Source: Malachius bipustulatus
Lineage: Eukaryota > Arthropoda > Insecta > Coleoptera > Melyridae
Length of the DNA: 64,000 nucleotides
NCBI GenBank assembly: GCA_910589415.1
Contig: OU342634.1
Coordinates: forward strand, 21,945,144-22,009,143
Direction: 5' to 3'
Position numbers and translations under genes: made by a program. The notes beneath the pieces were generated by a model that did not search any database, was not told the origin of the DNA, and was given only the letters and a program-made list of their open reading frames with translations. Of the stretch, positions 12,934-25,753 are shown one piece after another. Numbering within the stretch: position 1 is the stretch's first letter; each line of letters opens with the position of its first letter.

Positions 12934-13319
12934 GGGGGTAAGACTTCAGGGCATTCTGTAATAGAGCAACTAGGAAGAGTGTCCATGAAAGAGATTTTTC
13001 ATGTCTATAAATTGGTTGTTGGTTTCCAAGTACATACCAGAAAAGTCTTATTAATTATTCACTAACATATTTTGCACATAGTGCAAGTGAGAAATATCGG
13101 GTAAAAAATTCCTGTTCCCTTTTGGGTTTATTTTGTTTCAGAATGGGTGTGATATATGCTTAACACCATCTGCAGGGAAGTGTATAGTTTTCCCAGAGAT
13201 AATTTACCTTTCTCTGGATTCTGGAAGAAATTTTATAAATATAAAAGGTATTTCCTCTGGTCTGGTGCTGTTTTTGCTGCTACGTTTGAATATTCTTGTA
13301 GTGAGACTGCCAGAATTAA

Positions 13320-14030
13320 CACGTTGACGACGGCAGCGATGTTTATGGTGTTTTCATTCGAGCGATACGGGCCTTTAAGGGCACGTACCAATACATTTTA
13401 ATTTACGGTACGGGCCTTTTAAGGCTCGTATGCAAAGCATGAGTGTAGTGTCATCTATCCGAAAAATACGGAACTAAGGCATGCATGCCGGTAACGTACC
13501 GCATTGTTAGGTACAAGAGAACATTCGGTTGCGTCAGGACGGGTCTTGGAAGTCCCGTATCGTTGTTATAAGAGAAAAATTTGAATACGAACCTCAAAAG
13601 GCCCGTATCGTGTATTTTGGGGGAAAATTAAAATAATACCGGCTTTACAATTCTTTTACCTCGGCTTTCCATATAAAAAAAAGATGTTCAGAGTCATAAA
13701 CAACTATAATTATGGCCTATGTTCATCTATGGTCAATATCATACTACAACTCAAATGAAAAAGACCGAGAAACGGGCCAGAAAAGTCCCGTACCGTATAT
13801 AAGTAATAAATATAACTTGCATACGGAACGGCGCGAAAAAGGCCCGCACGCTGTTCGCAGTACCCACGTCATACTCATGTTATGCTCTATCCATAGCTAC
13901 ATTCAACGTAAGTTGGTAAGAGATAGCGGAATTATGAGCGTCGTAAGTTGGTGAAGGATGCACGATTTGTATGCCGTATATCAGACATAACCGATACGCG
14001 CCGTTTTGGGCTCGTTCCGTCGTCAACGTG
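13320..14030. mobile_element. piggyBac-like non-autonomous element with repeated palindromic modules
   Basis: The 711-bp segment is bounded by TTAA at 13316-13319 and 14031-14034. Its terminal inverted repeats are CACGTTGACGACGG and CCGTCGTCAACGTG. TTAA target duplication is characteristic of piggyBac. Inside are seven copies of a roughly 25-bp imperfect palindrome with ends TACGGGCC / GGCCCGTA around CTTTTAAG: about 13363, 13405, 13538, 13586, 13771, 13821 and 13992. No transposase frame is present. The interior is richer in GC than the flanks. Confidence 0.75.
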
Positions 14031-14034
14031 TTAA

Positions 14035-14945
14035 AGAGGGACCGAGTTCAAAGAAATGAATAGCTCTCTCAAGATATCTTGCTTGTATTCAAATGCAGCA
14101 TTAAATCGATTTACATATTTAGTTATATTTCATACTTGGTCAAATAAATCAAATTGAACTTCATCATGTTTACTTTGACTAAGATTGGAATAATGTGCAT
14201 CATTGAGAAGATGCCAGAGAAAGATTATTCTTCTGTTGATTGTTTTTTAATTTTTATTGAGTTGCATTATTCAATTGCTTTAAAAAAATCTTATATTGAA
14301 TAGTGGCTAATATTTATCAGGGTGAATTGCAACAAAATCATTAAATTATGCAACTAGTTTGACTTCCCAGAAAGAAAGCTGATTGTCATCTTCTGTTGAC
14401 CAAACCAAACAAAACTCACCGATAATTGAGTACCAACTAGAAGGTCGAATTAAACCATTTCTCTTGAGGGTGTAATAGTTGGGGCTATGTTCTGTTGTCA
14501 TTCTTATTTTAAAGAAACTTGGTAAGTTAAGTGCTCTGCCAAATATTTGAGATTTTCTTGATTTTAACTAGCATAAATTCTGAATTCATAGAAGAGTAAT
14601 CTGCTTCCCATGCAAATGCAAATAATAGCAATGCATTTTCTATGTAGCACCGGACAACCACACCAATCAGTGGAGTTCAAAATATGTTTATTTCTGACAT
14701 TATATTCTCACGGAAATTGATAACTCTGTATTGTGTAGGTTTTCTAGAGCATCACTGATGCGACAATACTTGGATAATATATAATAAAAGCCGACATTAT
14801 TGAATAAATTTGTACTTCTGGATGTTTCTGTGATTAAAAATATAAAATTAATATTCACCGTTACTTTAAAGAAAAAAAAAAACAACAAATAGTTTGTTGT
14901 TCTTTTCCTAAAATTAATACATACATATACATATAAAATTTTGCT
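14035..14945. other. Convergent intergenic region between goliath and the F-box gene
   Basis: No coding signal. TTTATT at about 14687 reads as AATAAA on the minus strand, about 260 bases past the F-box stop, and is a plausible poly(A) signal for that gene. Confidence 0.4.
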
Positions 14946-17900
14946 TTATAACTTTTTGTAATACTGTTCTGTACAGGAAAAACCAGTAACTTTATGAACA
15001 CTGTAACTAGATGCAATATAGAATACTCTTTCGTTCTCCACTTCTTTAACTGCTACATTTATAAGCGGATGTTTTCCAATAATAATTTTCTTTTGATGGT
15101 TCCTCATGTCGAAATGTTTCCAAGAAGAGACATTGTAGAAATATGCCTGAAATCATGACAATTAAAAACGATCACATCCGATGTTTAATGAAACTTACGA
15201 TTCCTGTGTCCGTTCCAAGAATCAACGTATTTCCGTAAACAAACACCAATGTAACGAATGCTTGAAAAATATCCCAAATGTAGAAGAGTTTTTGACTGAA
15301 TTCGTTTTTTTCACCCAAAATGAAAAATTCAACATACTCATCTCGACATTCATGCTTCACTGAAAATATAAACCCAAAATCACAGTAACAAAATTTGAGA
15401 AGTATGTCACAATATGAAAATAATTTACAATTTCACAGAAAGCAATAAGTTAAAGTAAGCATTACTTTGATGAGAATACTTACTTGAAGCAATTATAATA
15501 TCATCTCTTATAATTTGGCTTATGAAATCAGAAGTATTATCATGTAGAGTAAATTTAATTTTGGTTTTCTTCTCCAATCCGCCGACAGGGACCAACATAT
15601 TCTTACTATATTCGACAGTTTTCACCTCCTTATCAATGAGCACGGTACAAACTCCGTTCCAGATATTCATGCAAGACACATGACTGGGGGAATAAACACG
15701 ATCATACCATATTTCCTCCAATTGTATTCGACCGTCGGCATTCGTTAACCTTGCAATCGTAATTCTGCCACCCAGTTGTTCGTAACAGACGTAGTTTTTA
15801 TGAAGACTGGAAAAGTAAAAGTTCTTGATAAAGCAAAGTAAATAATTAGGAGATCTTGCCTATGTGATTTTACACCTTGAACTATTATATGGTCGGAGAT
15901 GTCTTCAACCTGAGCAAAATATAACGCTTTCGGGTAAGCTAACATGAAAAACAATTTATCTTCGTCTTCTTCTTCATCTTCTTGGTCTGTAAAAATTTAC
16001 AAAATAAAATTGAAAGTTATTGAGTATCCTTGCATTAAATGCATTTAAAATGCATATCAGCAATAATTTTACATTCGATGAAAGCTTACAAGTTTTTGGT
16101 TACAACTAAAGGTGTATCGTTTTTTTTTTTTTATTCAAGAGTACCTCAATAATTTATTTTGAAAAATAATCATACAGGGTGTTACTGAATAGGTGTTACA
16201 AACTTAAAGGGCATGTAGGAAATGCAAAAATAGGTGATAAATTTCCTGTAGACATGGGTCGTTGGAGCTTTAGTTTTCGAGTTACAGGGTGTTAAAGTTC
16301 TTCGAAAAATTTAATTTTTTATTAATATCTTCAAACTGGCTGATCAGAATAACTCGAATTTTTTGACAGCTGTTGTACTGATTGAAGTACATCATTTGAT
16401 ACTTCCGATGAAAAATTCTTCACTCCAGTGGCAGAGATCTGGGTATGTTGTTACCTTTTTTATTAAATAATGTCTACGCCACTGACTTTAATGTAAATTG
16501 GTTATTTATGGTAGATATCCTGTTTTGTTTAGAGGAGAAAAGTCGTCGTACGTTTTTGTCCTAGGACGCACTGTTTCCGAGATCCTTCACAATGTAGGAA
16601 CCCATATGAGGTAAAATATCACAAAAATCAATGCTGTTGAGTTTTTCCAGAAATTAATCATTTTTGTGATCGTTATTGAAGCGTGTTACATTACAAAAAG
16701 CTTGCATGGGTTCCTACGTTGTGAAATATCTTAAAAACAGTACGTTCTACAACAAAAACGTAGAATGACTTTTCTACTCTCAACAAAACGAGGTATCTAC
16801 CAAAAATACCAAATTTGCATAAAAGTCAGTGGCGTAGAAATTTTTTGATAAAAAAGGTAACAACACACCCAGATCTCTGCCACTGGATTGAATAATTTTT
16901 CATCTGAAGTAACACCCTGTATCTCAAAAACTAAAGCTCCAACGACCCATGTCTACAGGAAATTTATCGCCTATTTTTGCATTTCCTACATGCCCTTTAA
17001 GTTTGTAACACCAATTCAGTAACACCCTGTATAATGTGAGCAAATGGACATGTTATTTAGGCAGACTTTGGAAAAAATTCATGCCTGAGCTGAGAATGAA
17101 TCTGTAAAACTTAACTAAGTACCAGAAATCTTTAGTTTTACAGATTTAATCTCAGACATGAATATTTTGCCAAAGTCTGCCATAAATTAGATACAAAAAC
17201 TAAATTAAATAATTAAATTTTATTACTTTTTAACATAAAACTGATCTGATAAATGTCAAAAAAGATATTGCAGTCCCTACCAACTTCAAAATTTTGAGGG
17301 TAATTACTTTGTAATTATATCTTTTCAAGAAACCCCTAAAGGGTTCCACCCGTTGACTGTAAATTAAAAAAAATAAAAATAAAAAAATAAAAAATGATGT
17401 TGGTTTTAAATTTTTACTGTGTGAGTGTGGACGTTTATAGTAACACCTGCAATGCCATTTTTTATATTTGAAACACGTCATTTTTTTTTTCAAAAAGTAG
17501 TAAGATTCATGCCATTCATATGTAATCATTTCAAAGTAAGGGAGGATTATAAACGGCCTTACTGTCAAAATTAAAAAATAACATAATTCTTGTGTAGATG
17601 ATAATTGAAATACCTTTAAAATCACGTCTTGGTGACAAAAGGTGTCAGTGACTGTAACGTCATATTTGACACTTGAGTTTTTATCAAAGTCTGTCTCATT
17701 CGGCTCAAAATTTAAAGGTATGTGTGGGTGGGGGAAGGGGATTTATAAATCTATAAACGCCCTCAATGTATAGTAGACCTCATATTAATTATAACTCTAT
17801 CATTATTTCTTGATTTGAAATGTCAGATTTGAAAATTGTTTAAACCCACTTAGGAGTTTTAGGATAATAGAAAAAAACTTTTTTTTGCAAAAATTGAATA

Positions 17901-20900
17901 ATTTACAATTTACAAAAATAAGTTACTTTATTTGATTTAATGCGATTTCAGATAAAATTTTATACAGTGTCATACAGTCTTTGAAAGGTACCACCAACGT
18001 TCTACCAAAGAATCCCGTGTTAAAAATATGCCTATTTAACCAAAATTAACTGATTATACAAAATGGCACCATTTTCACGATGCCCTTAAAAGGGGGTCAG
18101 CCCAGTACACATTTTCCAGAATATAAGTCAAAAATGGATCAAATGAGAACCTTTAAAATTTCACCGCTTACAACTATAAAGACACATAAACTGACAGGTC
18201 TTACATACATTGGCATAGCGGGTGTTCCTATTTTCAATGTCGCTTATCACTTTTTTACCCCAGAACTTTCTTATCCGCACGTCACTGACTGTTTATCAAA
18301 AATCAAAAGTATTGCTCAACTTTTTTGTCCTCTTATAAAAATATTAGATCTTGCATGGTTTTACCGTAATTAATTTTTATGATGGACCTACAAAATTGAA
18401 AAACTGAAAACGTATTTTTTTGAAAATTTCTTATTTAAATTAAATAATAATCTCAACAATAACGTTCCACCACAGATTCCTGGGTTAAAAATCTGCTGAT
18501 TTAAACCGAAATTGTTAATGTCTAAAATAGCCCCTTTGCAAGCAGCCCTTTGAAGGAGGTTGACAAAATTTCAAAAACGAGTTAAAAATGAATTAAATGA
18601 GAAACTTTGATTTTATCACCTGCTACTATTATTATTACTGCTACTATTATTATTATTGTTTCTGTCAAATAAAGATTTTTATTTTATGTAATTAAAATGG
18701 GATTTTCATAAATTTGTTTTCGTGCTGTAAAGTCCATCATTAAAAATTAATTACGAGAAAACCATGCAAACCACTTTTGATAAAAATATAGAGAATCAAT
18801 CAGCATGCATATAAAAAAGTTATAGGGTAGAAAGTGATACATTGCACTGAAAACAGGAACATCCTGTATGCCAATGGCTGTAAGACTGACAGCCGGTATT
18901 ATAAAGGCCCATTAATATAATGAGAAAATTTCAGGTACCATTTTTCAAGCTAATTAATATTGACGTCAAATAACTTTTATTAATATTTTTGTAATCACTT
19001 TCATGTCAAGAATCACTAAATTGCTATATTTTCCACCTATCGCCGATACCTTTTCTAGAAAGGGCCCCAGAAATCTGCCCGTTAACTTAATGAGCCTTTA
19101 TAATACTGGCTGTATATGAGTTTGTTGATCTTATTAGCAATAGTAGCAGGCAGTGAAATTTTTTAATTTTTCATTTAATCCATTTTTTACTTATTCTAGA
19201 AAATGTTTATTTGGTTGACCCCGTTTTAAGGGGTGTATCTTGAAAAGAGGGTCATTTTTAATATAAATAATTTCGGGTAAATCAGCATATTTTCAACTCG
19301 GGAATCTGTGGTAGAATGTTAGTGGTATAGTTGGACCAGAGATATAACGAAACGACTTCTGTCATTTTATCAATTTTTGGATTATTCAAATATTGTTGAA
19401 GTAATAAAATATGACAGTTTAACAATTAGATTTTTTCGTTATATCTCTTGGTCGACTATACCTCTCAAATTCCTTGATATGTAATTTATGTAAATAACAA
19501 TGTACATGCAGAGCACGACAACAGAAAAACATAAATGGCAATTGAAATTAAATGTAAACTCTTCAAATTAAAATGTAGAGATGCAATGGTCAGTGATTTG
19601 GTCGGATAATTAAAGATTTTTTGTTATTCAGGTAGTTATTTTTATATACAAACTTTTAATACCATTATAGGTTTTTAGCAGAGCAAATAAGAAATTTTTT
19701 GCACAGCATGTGAGGTGAAAACTGAAGACATGGACGGTATCGTTTCGCCCTTGTTATTGACTCCTCAGCATGTCATATCAGCTAGATACACGACACATAC
19801 CATGCAAAAGATTTTCAGTATCTACTACTTTTATTAAATATTAAAGAGTCTTCCATGAAACTGAAATTTATTTTTAGAAATTACATAATTAAACAGCCAC
19901 ACCCAGATCTTCAAGTACCATCAAATATCACACCCATTCCATGCCTTTAGTTCTTACCATTTTACCACACATACTGTGCGATTTATAATTTGTTCTGCAA
20001 AGAACCAAGTTATAATAACAAGCTAAATTAGAACCTGAATCCCAATTAATTTAAAATCTTATACAGGGTGATTGATTGAGACAAGGCATTAGAAATATAT
20101 CGAGAACGAAGAAAGGAATCGATTTGGAATTTTGGCAGTGGTCATAACAGCATGAAAATATAAAAAAAAATGCTTTTATACTGGAAATGGCTACCATCTT
20201 AGTTTTTTTTTTATGGAATGCACCATATATTATTGCATTTTAGAATTGCAAAAAAAAATCCACTGAGAAAGGTTTTCATGGTTGCAGTTTAAATTGAGTA
20301 AGTTATGAGTTACAAAGAAGTAAAAATTGCAATTTTTCAACTTCAAAGAAGTGTACAACTAAAACAGCTCTTGATATAGCAAAAAAAAGCTCACATGTCC
20401 CCATCTACTTGACTTTTCGAGCTGCATCCTATTGTGTTTTGAATTTTTATACAGGGTGATGAAATATCTGATAATTTTCATCAACATGAATGTATAGAAA
20501 TTTAAACCACATGCAGCCTGTACGATATACTACGAACCAAAATTCTCAGAAAGGAGTACCTAAGCCGATAACGTTCTCTTCTAGTGATGCTAGTTGATCC
20601 AATAACCATGGCTTGATACTCGTATATTTGTAAGCAGTGGCCGGCGGACCTTGAAACGTAGATTCAGGTCAAAATATTTTCATTCAACTGATCATATGTC
20701 GTTATGTCCGTAACCTACATTTCCAATTGAATCCTTCCTTCATTCTCCATATATTTCTAATGTCCCGTCTCAATCAATCACCCTGTATACAAGGCTAGAA
20801 CTATTTAATGGAGGACTATTATAGGGATATCCTAAAGAAAAGTTGCGCTATTTTATGCTTAATAGACCGAACAATAACCATATTATATTCATTGCATCTC

Positions 20901-23369
20901 TAGAAAAAAAAAAACCTTTCTTTATCCCATTTTTCACTAGTAATATTGAATAGAATACCTTATATAATTACATATAAAAGAATATCACAATATAAGTAGG
21001 TAAGTAGTAAAGTTTTAATTTTTTAACATCCTTTTTTGACTTGTAAGTGAAACCCTTTATAATCTGAAATAAAAAAGTACACTGGAGTCCGTATTTAACT
21101 GTGACACTCGAGATTGAACCATACTAAGAAAATAACAAGCACAAATCAAGAAAACAAGATCACCTTACCTTCAAAATTTATGAAATTGATGTGTGTTATT
21201 TTTACAGCCTGGAATCTAGCAACAAAAATCGGCTTCCAATTTTCTGTAAATATTTTTACTCGACCGACATCTGAACCAACCGCAATGTATTTACCTGAAA
21301 TTGTTTATGAATATAATTATTAATAGTTCAAAAAATTGCAAAGTAGGTTACATTTTTATTATTCTTCACCTAATTTCTTACACAATTTCATAAGTCCAAA
21401 AGACAATTCTGAGAAGCCCTAAACAGACCAAATTTGGCCTCCCTCTCAGTCTCCATTTTCTCGAAATTGATGTACCCCCCTTTTTATTGATGTTGCTTTT
21501 TTTTTTATATGGTTGCTTAATAATATGGCAACTGTCCTGATGATGAGGTAAAACCCGAAACTGGTCGACAAGCTAGAAATTTATGACCTGAATTTTTTTC
21601 CTTTTTATTGACATATACCATAACCAATCACAGAAATTAAAATTTGAGTTCATCTTTGACTATATTGCTGTTCTTATTGTGAAAATGTCCTCTATCATCA
21701 TAAAAAAATCCATCACAGGGGTTAATATCTCGAGAACAGGACTTTTTGAAGGGTTCCACCCATGGAGACTTCTGATCTACTTATTAAATACTACCGATCC
21801 CCAAAGTTACATCAAATTTAACCGGAAGCCAATTCCCAGAAGGATTCTGCGGGGTCTTTCAACCCAATTCCAATCGGAAAAGGCATAATCATGAATTTCA
21901 TCAAAAAAACCCGACTTCTAACAATCTAAAAATGGTTCATTCTTGAGTACCGGTACCGGTACCAGACAACAGCAAGTCAATCATTTATTTATGATCACGT
22001 CCATAAATATAAATAAAAATATACCTGAAAAGGCTATACAGGAAACTCGTTGCAGTTCAACTGGACATAAAATAGTGTCGCATATTATGTTGTCGGAAAT
22101 ATTTTCCCATGCAGCCCAGTTGGAGTATATTTTGAACCATCTGTCGCGGTCATTTTCGTTATAGTTTTGGAAATAGTCTAATAATTCTTTCCTGGATATG
22201 TCCTCTTTGCAACACCATTCCCAAATTCTCGTTTTCTGAAAAACAGGACAAATTGTGGGTAGGTACTGGACTGGATAGTTGGATACAATACTATTACTAT
22301 ACTACCAACGGTAATTATGTAGATAAGCGGCCAGTCCCATTTCACTACAATTTTTACACTGTTACACTTCCATTTTCATTTTAGTTTCGTAATTTTGTAG
22401 GGTAAAGGTGCTCTATCGCGAAGGTTTTACCCCTGCGCCGGTCCCCCTCCACTGTCTCTGCTTGCTATGCTCCGACACGTTCTCAGCGTTGCCATATGCA
22501 TGCCCTTCTCCTACGTTCTGCAGGCAATCCTGCGAATTCCCGCCCGCTCCCGCTACCTTACCAGCAGGGGTGTTAGAACGCTCGCATACAAGCTACTATA
22601 ATACGAGACTGTAATAGTAAGTCAGGTCTTTGGTCGGGGTAGGGTTTTTTTCCCTTCAAATGTCTGTAAAATGAAAAAAAACCTACCCTGACCAAAGACC
22701 TGACTTACCAAGCGTTATCGTCTCAATAATAATTAATTGTAACGAGAATACCGGCCGGGTTTAGTAGTAATATTTTTATTTACAATACGTAGGTATACGT
22801 AAACAGACGAGTTGCATTTTCCTTGACCAGAGCAGCTGTGATAGAGATAGAAGGATGTAATAAGCGGGTGGGGAGCGAAGCGAACTCGTGAGAAGGACGC
22901 TTGGCCGAGCTTGTCTGCAGAATGTAGTAGAACGAATAGCATGTGGCAACGCTGAGAGTAGTCAGCCGGTCGCGAGCAGACAACATGTAGTGGGGGTAAT
23001 AGAGGGGTGTTTTGGAAAGCTAAAAAGCAGTATTACCAAATAAACAATAGGCCATCTCAATAGTAATTAGTTATAGCAAAGTAATTAATATCTCCCTTAT
23101 TACCAATTTCCACAAACTTTCACTATATAGTGCCATGCGATACTCCTAGTAGAGACCCATTATACGTATACGGTATGCCTGAGTGAGACTGGCCTTGTAT
23201 CTACACAATGACCCTACCAACTTGAATAGTACATAATTGTTTAGGTACTCACCTTACTTAGATATTGAATTATATCATTCCATTCTGGACAGACATGTAA
23301 AGCGTTTAACAATGTTTTTCCATCACACTTCATAAGGATAACTTCCATAATTTCACGAGGGAAGGACAT
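14946..23369 (-). CDS. F-box protein with WD40-like repeats, 421 residues, seven exons
   Basis: Exons in transcript order: 23253-23369, 22025-22235, 21169-21294, 15860-15986, 15484-15806, 15199-15359 and 14946-15146 (TAA). All phases join. The N-terminus, MSFPREIMEVILMKCDGKTL..., then LLNALHVCPEWNDII, is a clear F-box, the motif that docks to Skp1 in SCF ubiquitin ligases. Exon 2 (KTRIWEWCCKEDISRKEL...DRWFKIY) is typical of the post-F-box region. Exon 3 (YIAVGSDVGRVKIF), later NYVCYEQLGGRITIARL, and GNTLILGTDTGI near the end resemble beta-propeller blades, so the C-terminus probably binds substrate. An acidic stretch (QEDEEEDED) opens exon 4. The exon 4 donor appears to be GC (AG|GCAAGA). I do not recognise a specific orthologue. 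The 5.2-kb third intron is full of transposon remnants. Confidence 0.85.
16175..17029. mobile_element. Tc1/mariner-type MITE with long inverted repeats
   Basis: Starts CAGGGTGTTACTGAAT and ends with the inverse, flanked by TA on both sides. The arms are at least 120 bp and include the segment about clause GTTGGAGCTTTAG / CTAAAGCTCCAAC. It is 855 bp long, has no transposase, and lies in the third intron of the F-box gene. Confidence 0.85.
17990..19330. repeat. Composite foldback with three diverged copies of one module
   Basis: Related modules lie at about 17990-18190 and 18465-18620 (plus) and, inverted, at about 19150-19325. They share GGGTTAAAAATCTGCTGATT-like, GGGGTCAACC-like and ATGAATTAAATGAGAA-like blocks. 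Also, 18350-18400 is inverted at 18720-18770 (TGCATGGTTTT...AATTAATTTTTA). It has no readable coding capacity; the 97-residue frame at 18080-18373 is part of the repeat. It is an old transposon rearranged in an intron. Confidence 0.6.
19324..19462. repeat. Short inverted-repeat element
   Basis: GGTATAGTTGGACCAGAGAT at the left faces ATCTCTTGGTCGACTATACC at the right, then an inner TATAACGAAA / TTTCGTTATA. It is 139 bp long, non-coding and intronic. Confidence 0.65.
19704..19805 (+). repeat. Dispersed repeat, copy also near 63385
   Basis: About 100 bases starting CAGCATGTGAGGTGAAAACT are clearly homologous to 63385-63489, with similar ACTGAAGACATGGACGGTA and CGTTTCG...CATCAGC blocks. It is probably the end of a retroelement (LINE or Penelope-like), but the type is not established. 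Confidence 0.55.
20064..20785. mobile_element. Tc1/mariner-type MITE with CAGGGTGATTGATTGAGAC ends
   Basis: 722 bp flanked by TA. The left end is CAGGGTGATTGATTGAGAC and the right end GTCTCAATCAATCACCCTG. Inside it carries the ACATGTCCCC and ATACAGGGTGATGAAAT core also seen in the 37-, 40- and 41-kb elements. Non-coding and intronic to the F-box gene. About 20815-20860, just outside, is a scrap of the 55219-56212 element. Confidence 0.85.
22420..23033. repeat. Imperfect foldback related to the element at 26348-26619
   Basis: The core 22620-22710 is a near-perfect hairpin: AAGTCAGGTCTTTGGTC faces GACCAAAGACCTGACTT. The outer arms are diverged (CTCAGCGTTGCCATATGCAT against ATGTGGCAACGCTGAG). 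The right flank, GAGGGGTGTTTTGGAAAGC..., matches the right end of the 26348-26619 element. It lies in the first intron of the F-box gene and is GC-richer than the flanks. Confidence 0.65.
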
Positions 23370-23947
23370 GTTTGGGCCTTTTTCATTAACTTATATTATT
23401 CTACAAGTACCTATACCTACTTAGTGAATAGATACGTTTTTGAACAAAATTGTTAATAAACAACACCAAGTACCAAAGTAGTGTTCTAGAACTAAGCCAT
23501 TGTCACTACTTACTCCATTCCTACAGATTACAAAAACTACAAAAATAGGACAACCAAAATAACTGGATTGCCTTTGTTAACTCCTAAGTATTCTTTTCTG
23601 GTAAATTATTTTTGTATTTTATTATTTTGCAAGACAAAAGAGGCAAGGTTATTGTGCCAATGGCCAATGTGCTAGCCCAAGTTTCTCACAGCACTGCCAT
23701 TTTCCTGTCCTGTTCACTGTTATGGTTCTTCTCTTCTCTTTACATCTGGATCTAGACTAGAAGCTTTATCTATGCTGAAAAGCTAGGCAAGGTTCTTCTC
23801 TTCTATATCTATAACTTAACTTTAGTACTTGATGAACGGGGTGACGGGGACACCAACCTTGTTGTTCTTCTTTCTTTGATGTTGATGATTATTTAATTTT
23901 AATTTACAGTAATTATTCTTAATTTTTTCTTATTATTTTTATTACTA

Positions 23948-23980
<33 letters not shown>
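23948..23980. repeat. ATT trinucleotide microsatellite
   Basis: About ten consecutive ATT units. Similar short runs lie near 28545-28565 (AAT) and 45238-45256 (ATT). Confidence 0.85.
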
Positions 23981-24351
23981 ATCTTATACCGTTATCTTCT
24001 ATTTCGTCATTCTTCTTTTTCTTTTCCTCTCTTGACCTCTTTCTGGATCGACAAACTAGCTGTTTAGCCCCAATCACGATACGATACACGGTATGCCGAT
24101 TGTTGTTACTATTTTGGTTATTACTGCGCAATGACGTCATGTGGTTTTATTTTGACTTAAAGTATTAATCGCGGCGAGGTTGTTTATAAAATAAATGTCA
24201 AATTATATTGCTTCCATCCTTTTTGCGTGTGTTTTTCTTTGTGCTAGATCTATTGTAGAAAAATCTTTAATTTTGTTTCGAAAAAAATAAAATGAAATTT
24301 TTACAATTTTTTTAATGTTAATGATTTTTGATTTTCATGATTTTTTTTGTA

Positions 24352-24545
24352 CCAAACGACACAAAAAAAACAATATGGCGGCTATAAGAAAAACAAAAGT
24401 TGACTATAAAAACTCTGGGATTTAGTTGGCCTTGAAAATTTTTAAAACGTTAAATGGATAGCTGTTACCGACTTATGCAAGCCTACAAGAATTATTTATT
24501 TATTCCTGACAATAAAAAAGATATGGAGCAATCTCATGTGTCATC
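24352..24545 (+). repeat. Fragment of the 55219-56212 element family
   Basis: Matches 55861-56000 closely in order: ATATGGCGGC, AAGTTGACTAT, AACTCTGGGAT, then GGCTTATG-like and AATTATTTATT blocks. The ends are lost. Confidence 0.65.
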
Positions 24546-25753
24546 TTAGAACCGCTTGACGTCAGAAGACCGGAACGCAGCCTGCGCGTCATCGTCTATC
24601 GGCATACCGTGTATAATATGTGTATTGTGGCCGTGGCCGTTACCGTGGCCCCAATAAAAGCAGACCTAAATTTTTTCGGAAATTTTATAAAGTGTGTCTT
24701 CCCAAGCTGAAGTATTGATTGCTGAACGCGACCGCTGTTGAATTGCTACATGTCAGTATGTCACTCGTCGTCAGCGCTCTTTGTTTACATAATGACGTTT
24801 CAATTTTATTTTGTCAATTATTTGACAAATTTTGACTATCAATTTTTGAGAAAAATTAAACTGAAACTGTACAATTTAACTATTACTACTAAACTAAAAA
24901 AAAACAAGAATTAAGGAGTACAAAGTAAAATAAAATACAACTATTAAAAGAAATAAAAAACTTTGGCACTGTTTTGTCAATTATTATCATTAATGTCATG
25001 TCTGTACTGTCATTTGTCACTGTCACTGTATGTTCTTGTCTTGCTGTCAACATAAGATTTTTTATGATACATGAAACATGAAACATTTCTTTCTGTATCT
25101 GTGTTCGTGTGTTCTGTGTTTAACAGATACAGATAAGATAGGGTAGGTATGTAAATAGGAGTTTGTAACATATCGAGATAAAATAGACTAAAATAATTAT
25201 ACATTGCATAAAAAAAAGATTCGTAGAATTTGAGATGTGAATTGCTGAAATACTATTTTTCTTACAGAAGATAGCAGTCGAGGGTCGAGGAAAGTGTATC
25301 AACAGTTGGCGAAGTACGTACGTACGTACGTGCTTGTGAATGTAAATACCTCTGCTTTATTTTATTCCTGCTTTGAAAAGTGTATTTGTCGCATTGTACC
25401 TATTTAAAACGTTTTATACCTGGCGATCTTTTTGTGTTGTAAATCAAGCGTGATATTTAATAGAGCTCCAAGAATAATAGGTGTCTGTTCTGTACTTATG
25501 TACGTTCCCAGTGTCCTCTAAAACGAAACTATTGTAGTACTAGTACTAGTACTGATGTGACTGTGCTGCTGTATGTTTATGTTCCCTGAATAATAAAAAC
25601 CATGTTAATTATTTTGTCAAGTGATAAATGTCCTACTATTTTCATAATACGCGAGCTAGAGTTTAATAATGTTTTGTTGCATACTTACTGTTGAATGTTT
25701 CATTAGTTGCATTTGACCTTCTTCATAATATTATTGTCAAGTTATTAGTGAAA

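Larger units (their letters stand above)
23370..25753. promoter_or_regulatory. Divergent 5' region between the F-box gene and Graf
   Basis: The 2.4-kb interval separates the start codons of the minus-strand F-box gene and plus-strand Graf, so both promoters should lie here, with any non-coding first exons. It contains an ATT microsatellite at about 23948-23980, a transposon scrap at 24352-24545 and a GTAC-tandem palindrome at 25311-25332 (four GTAC in a row). No TATA box or initiator could be assigned with confidence. Confidence 0.5.

Noticed and set aside
17230..17625. 131-residue minus-strand ORF
   Set aside because: Low-complexity Phe/Lys/Leu-rich translation of AT-rich intron sequence inside the F-box gene.
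22408..22614. 68-residue Cys/Pro-rich ORF as a small secreted protein
   Set aside because: It lies within a diverged foldback element whose other arm gives similar shadow ORFs.
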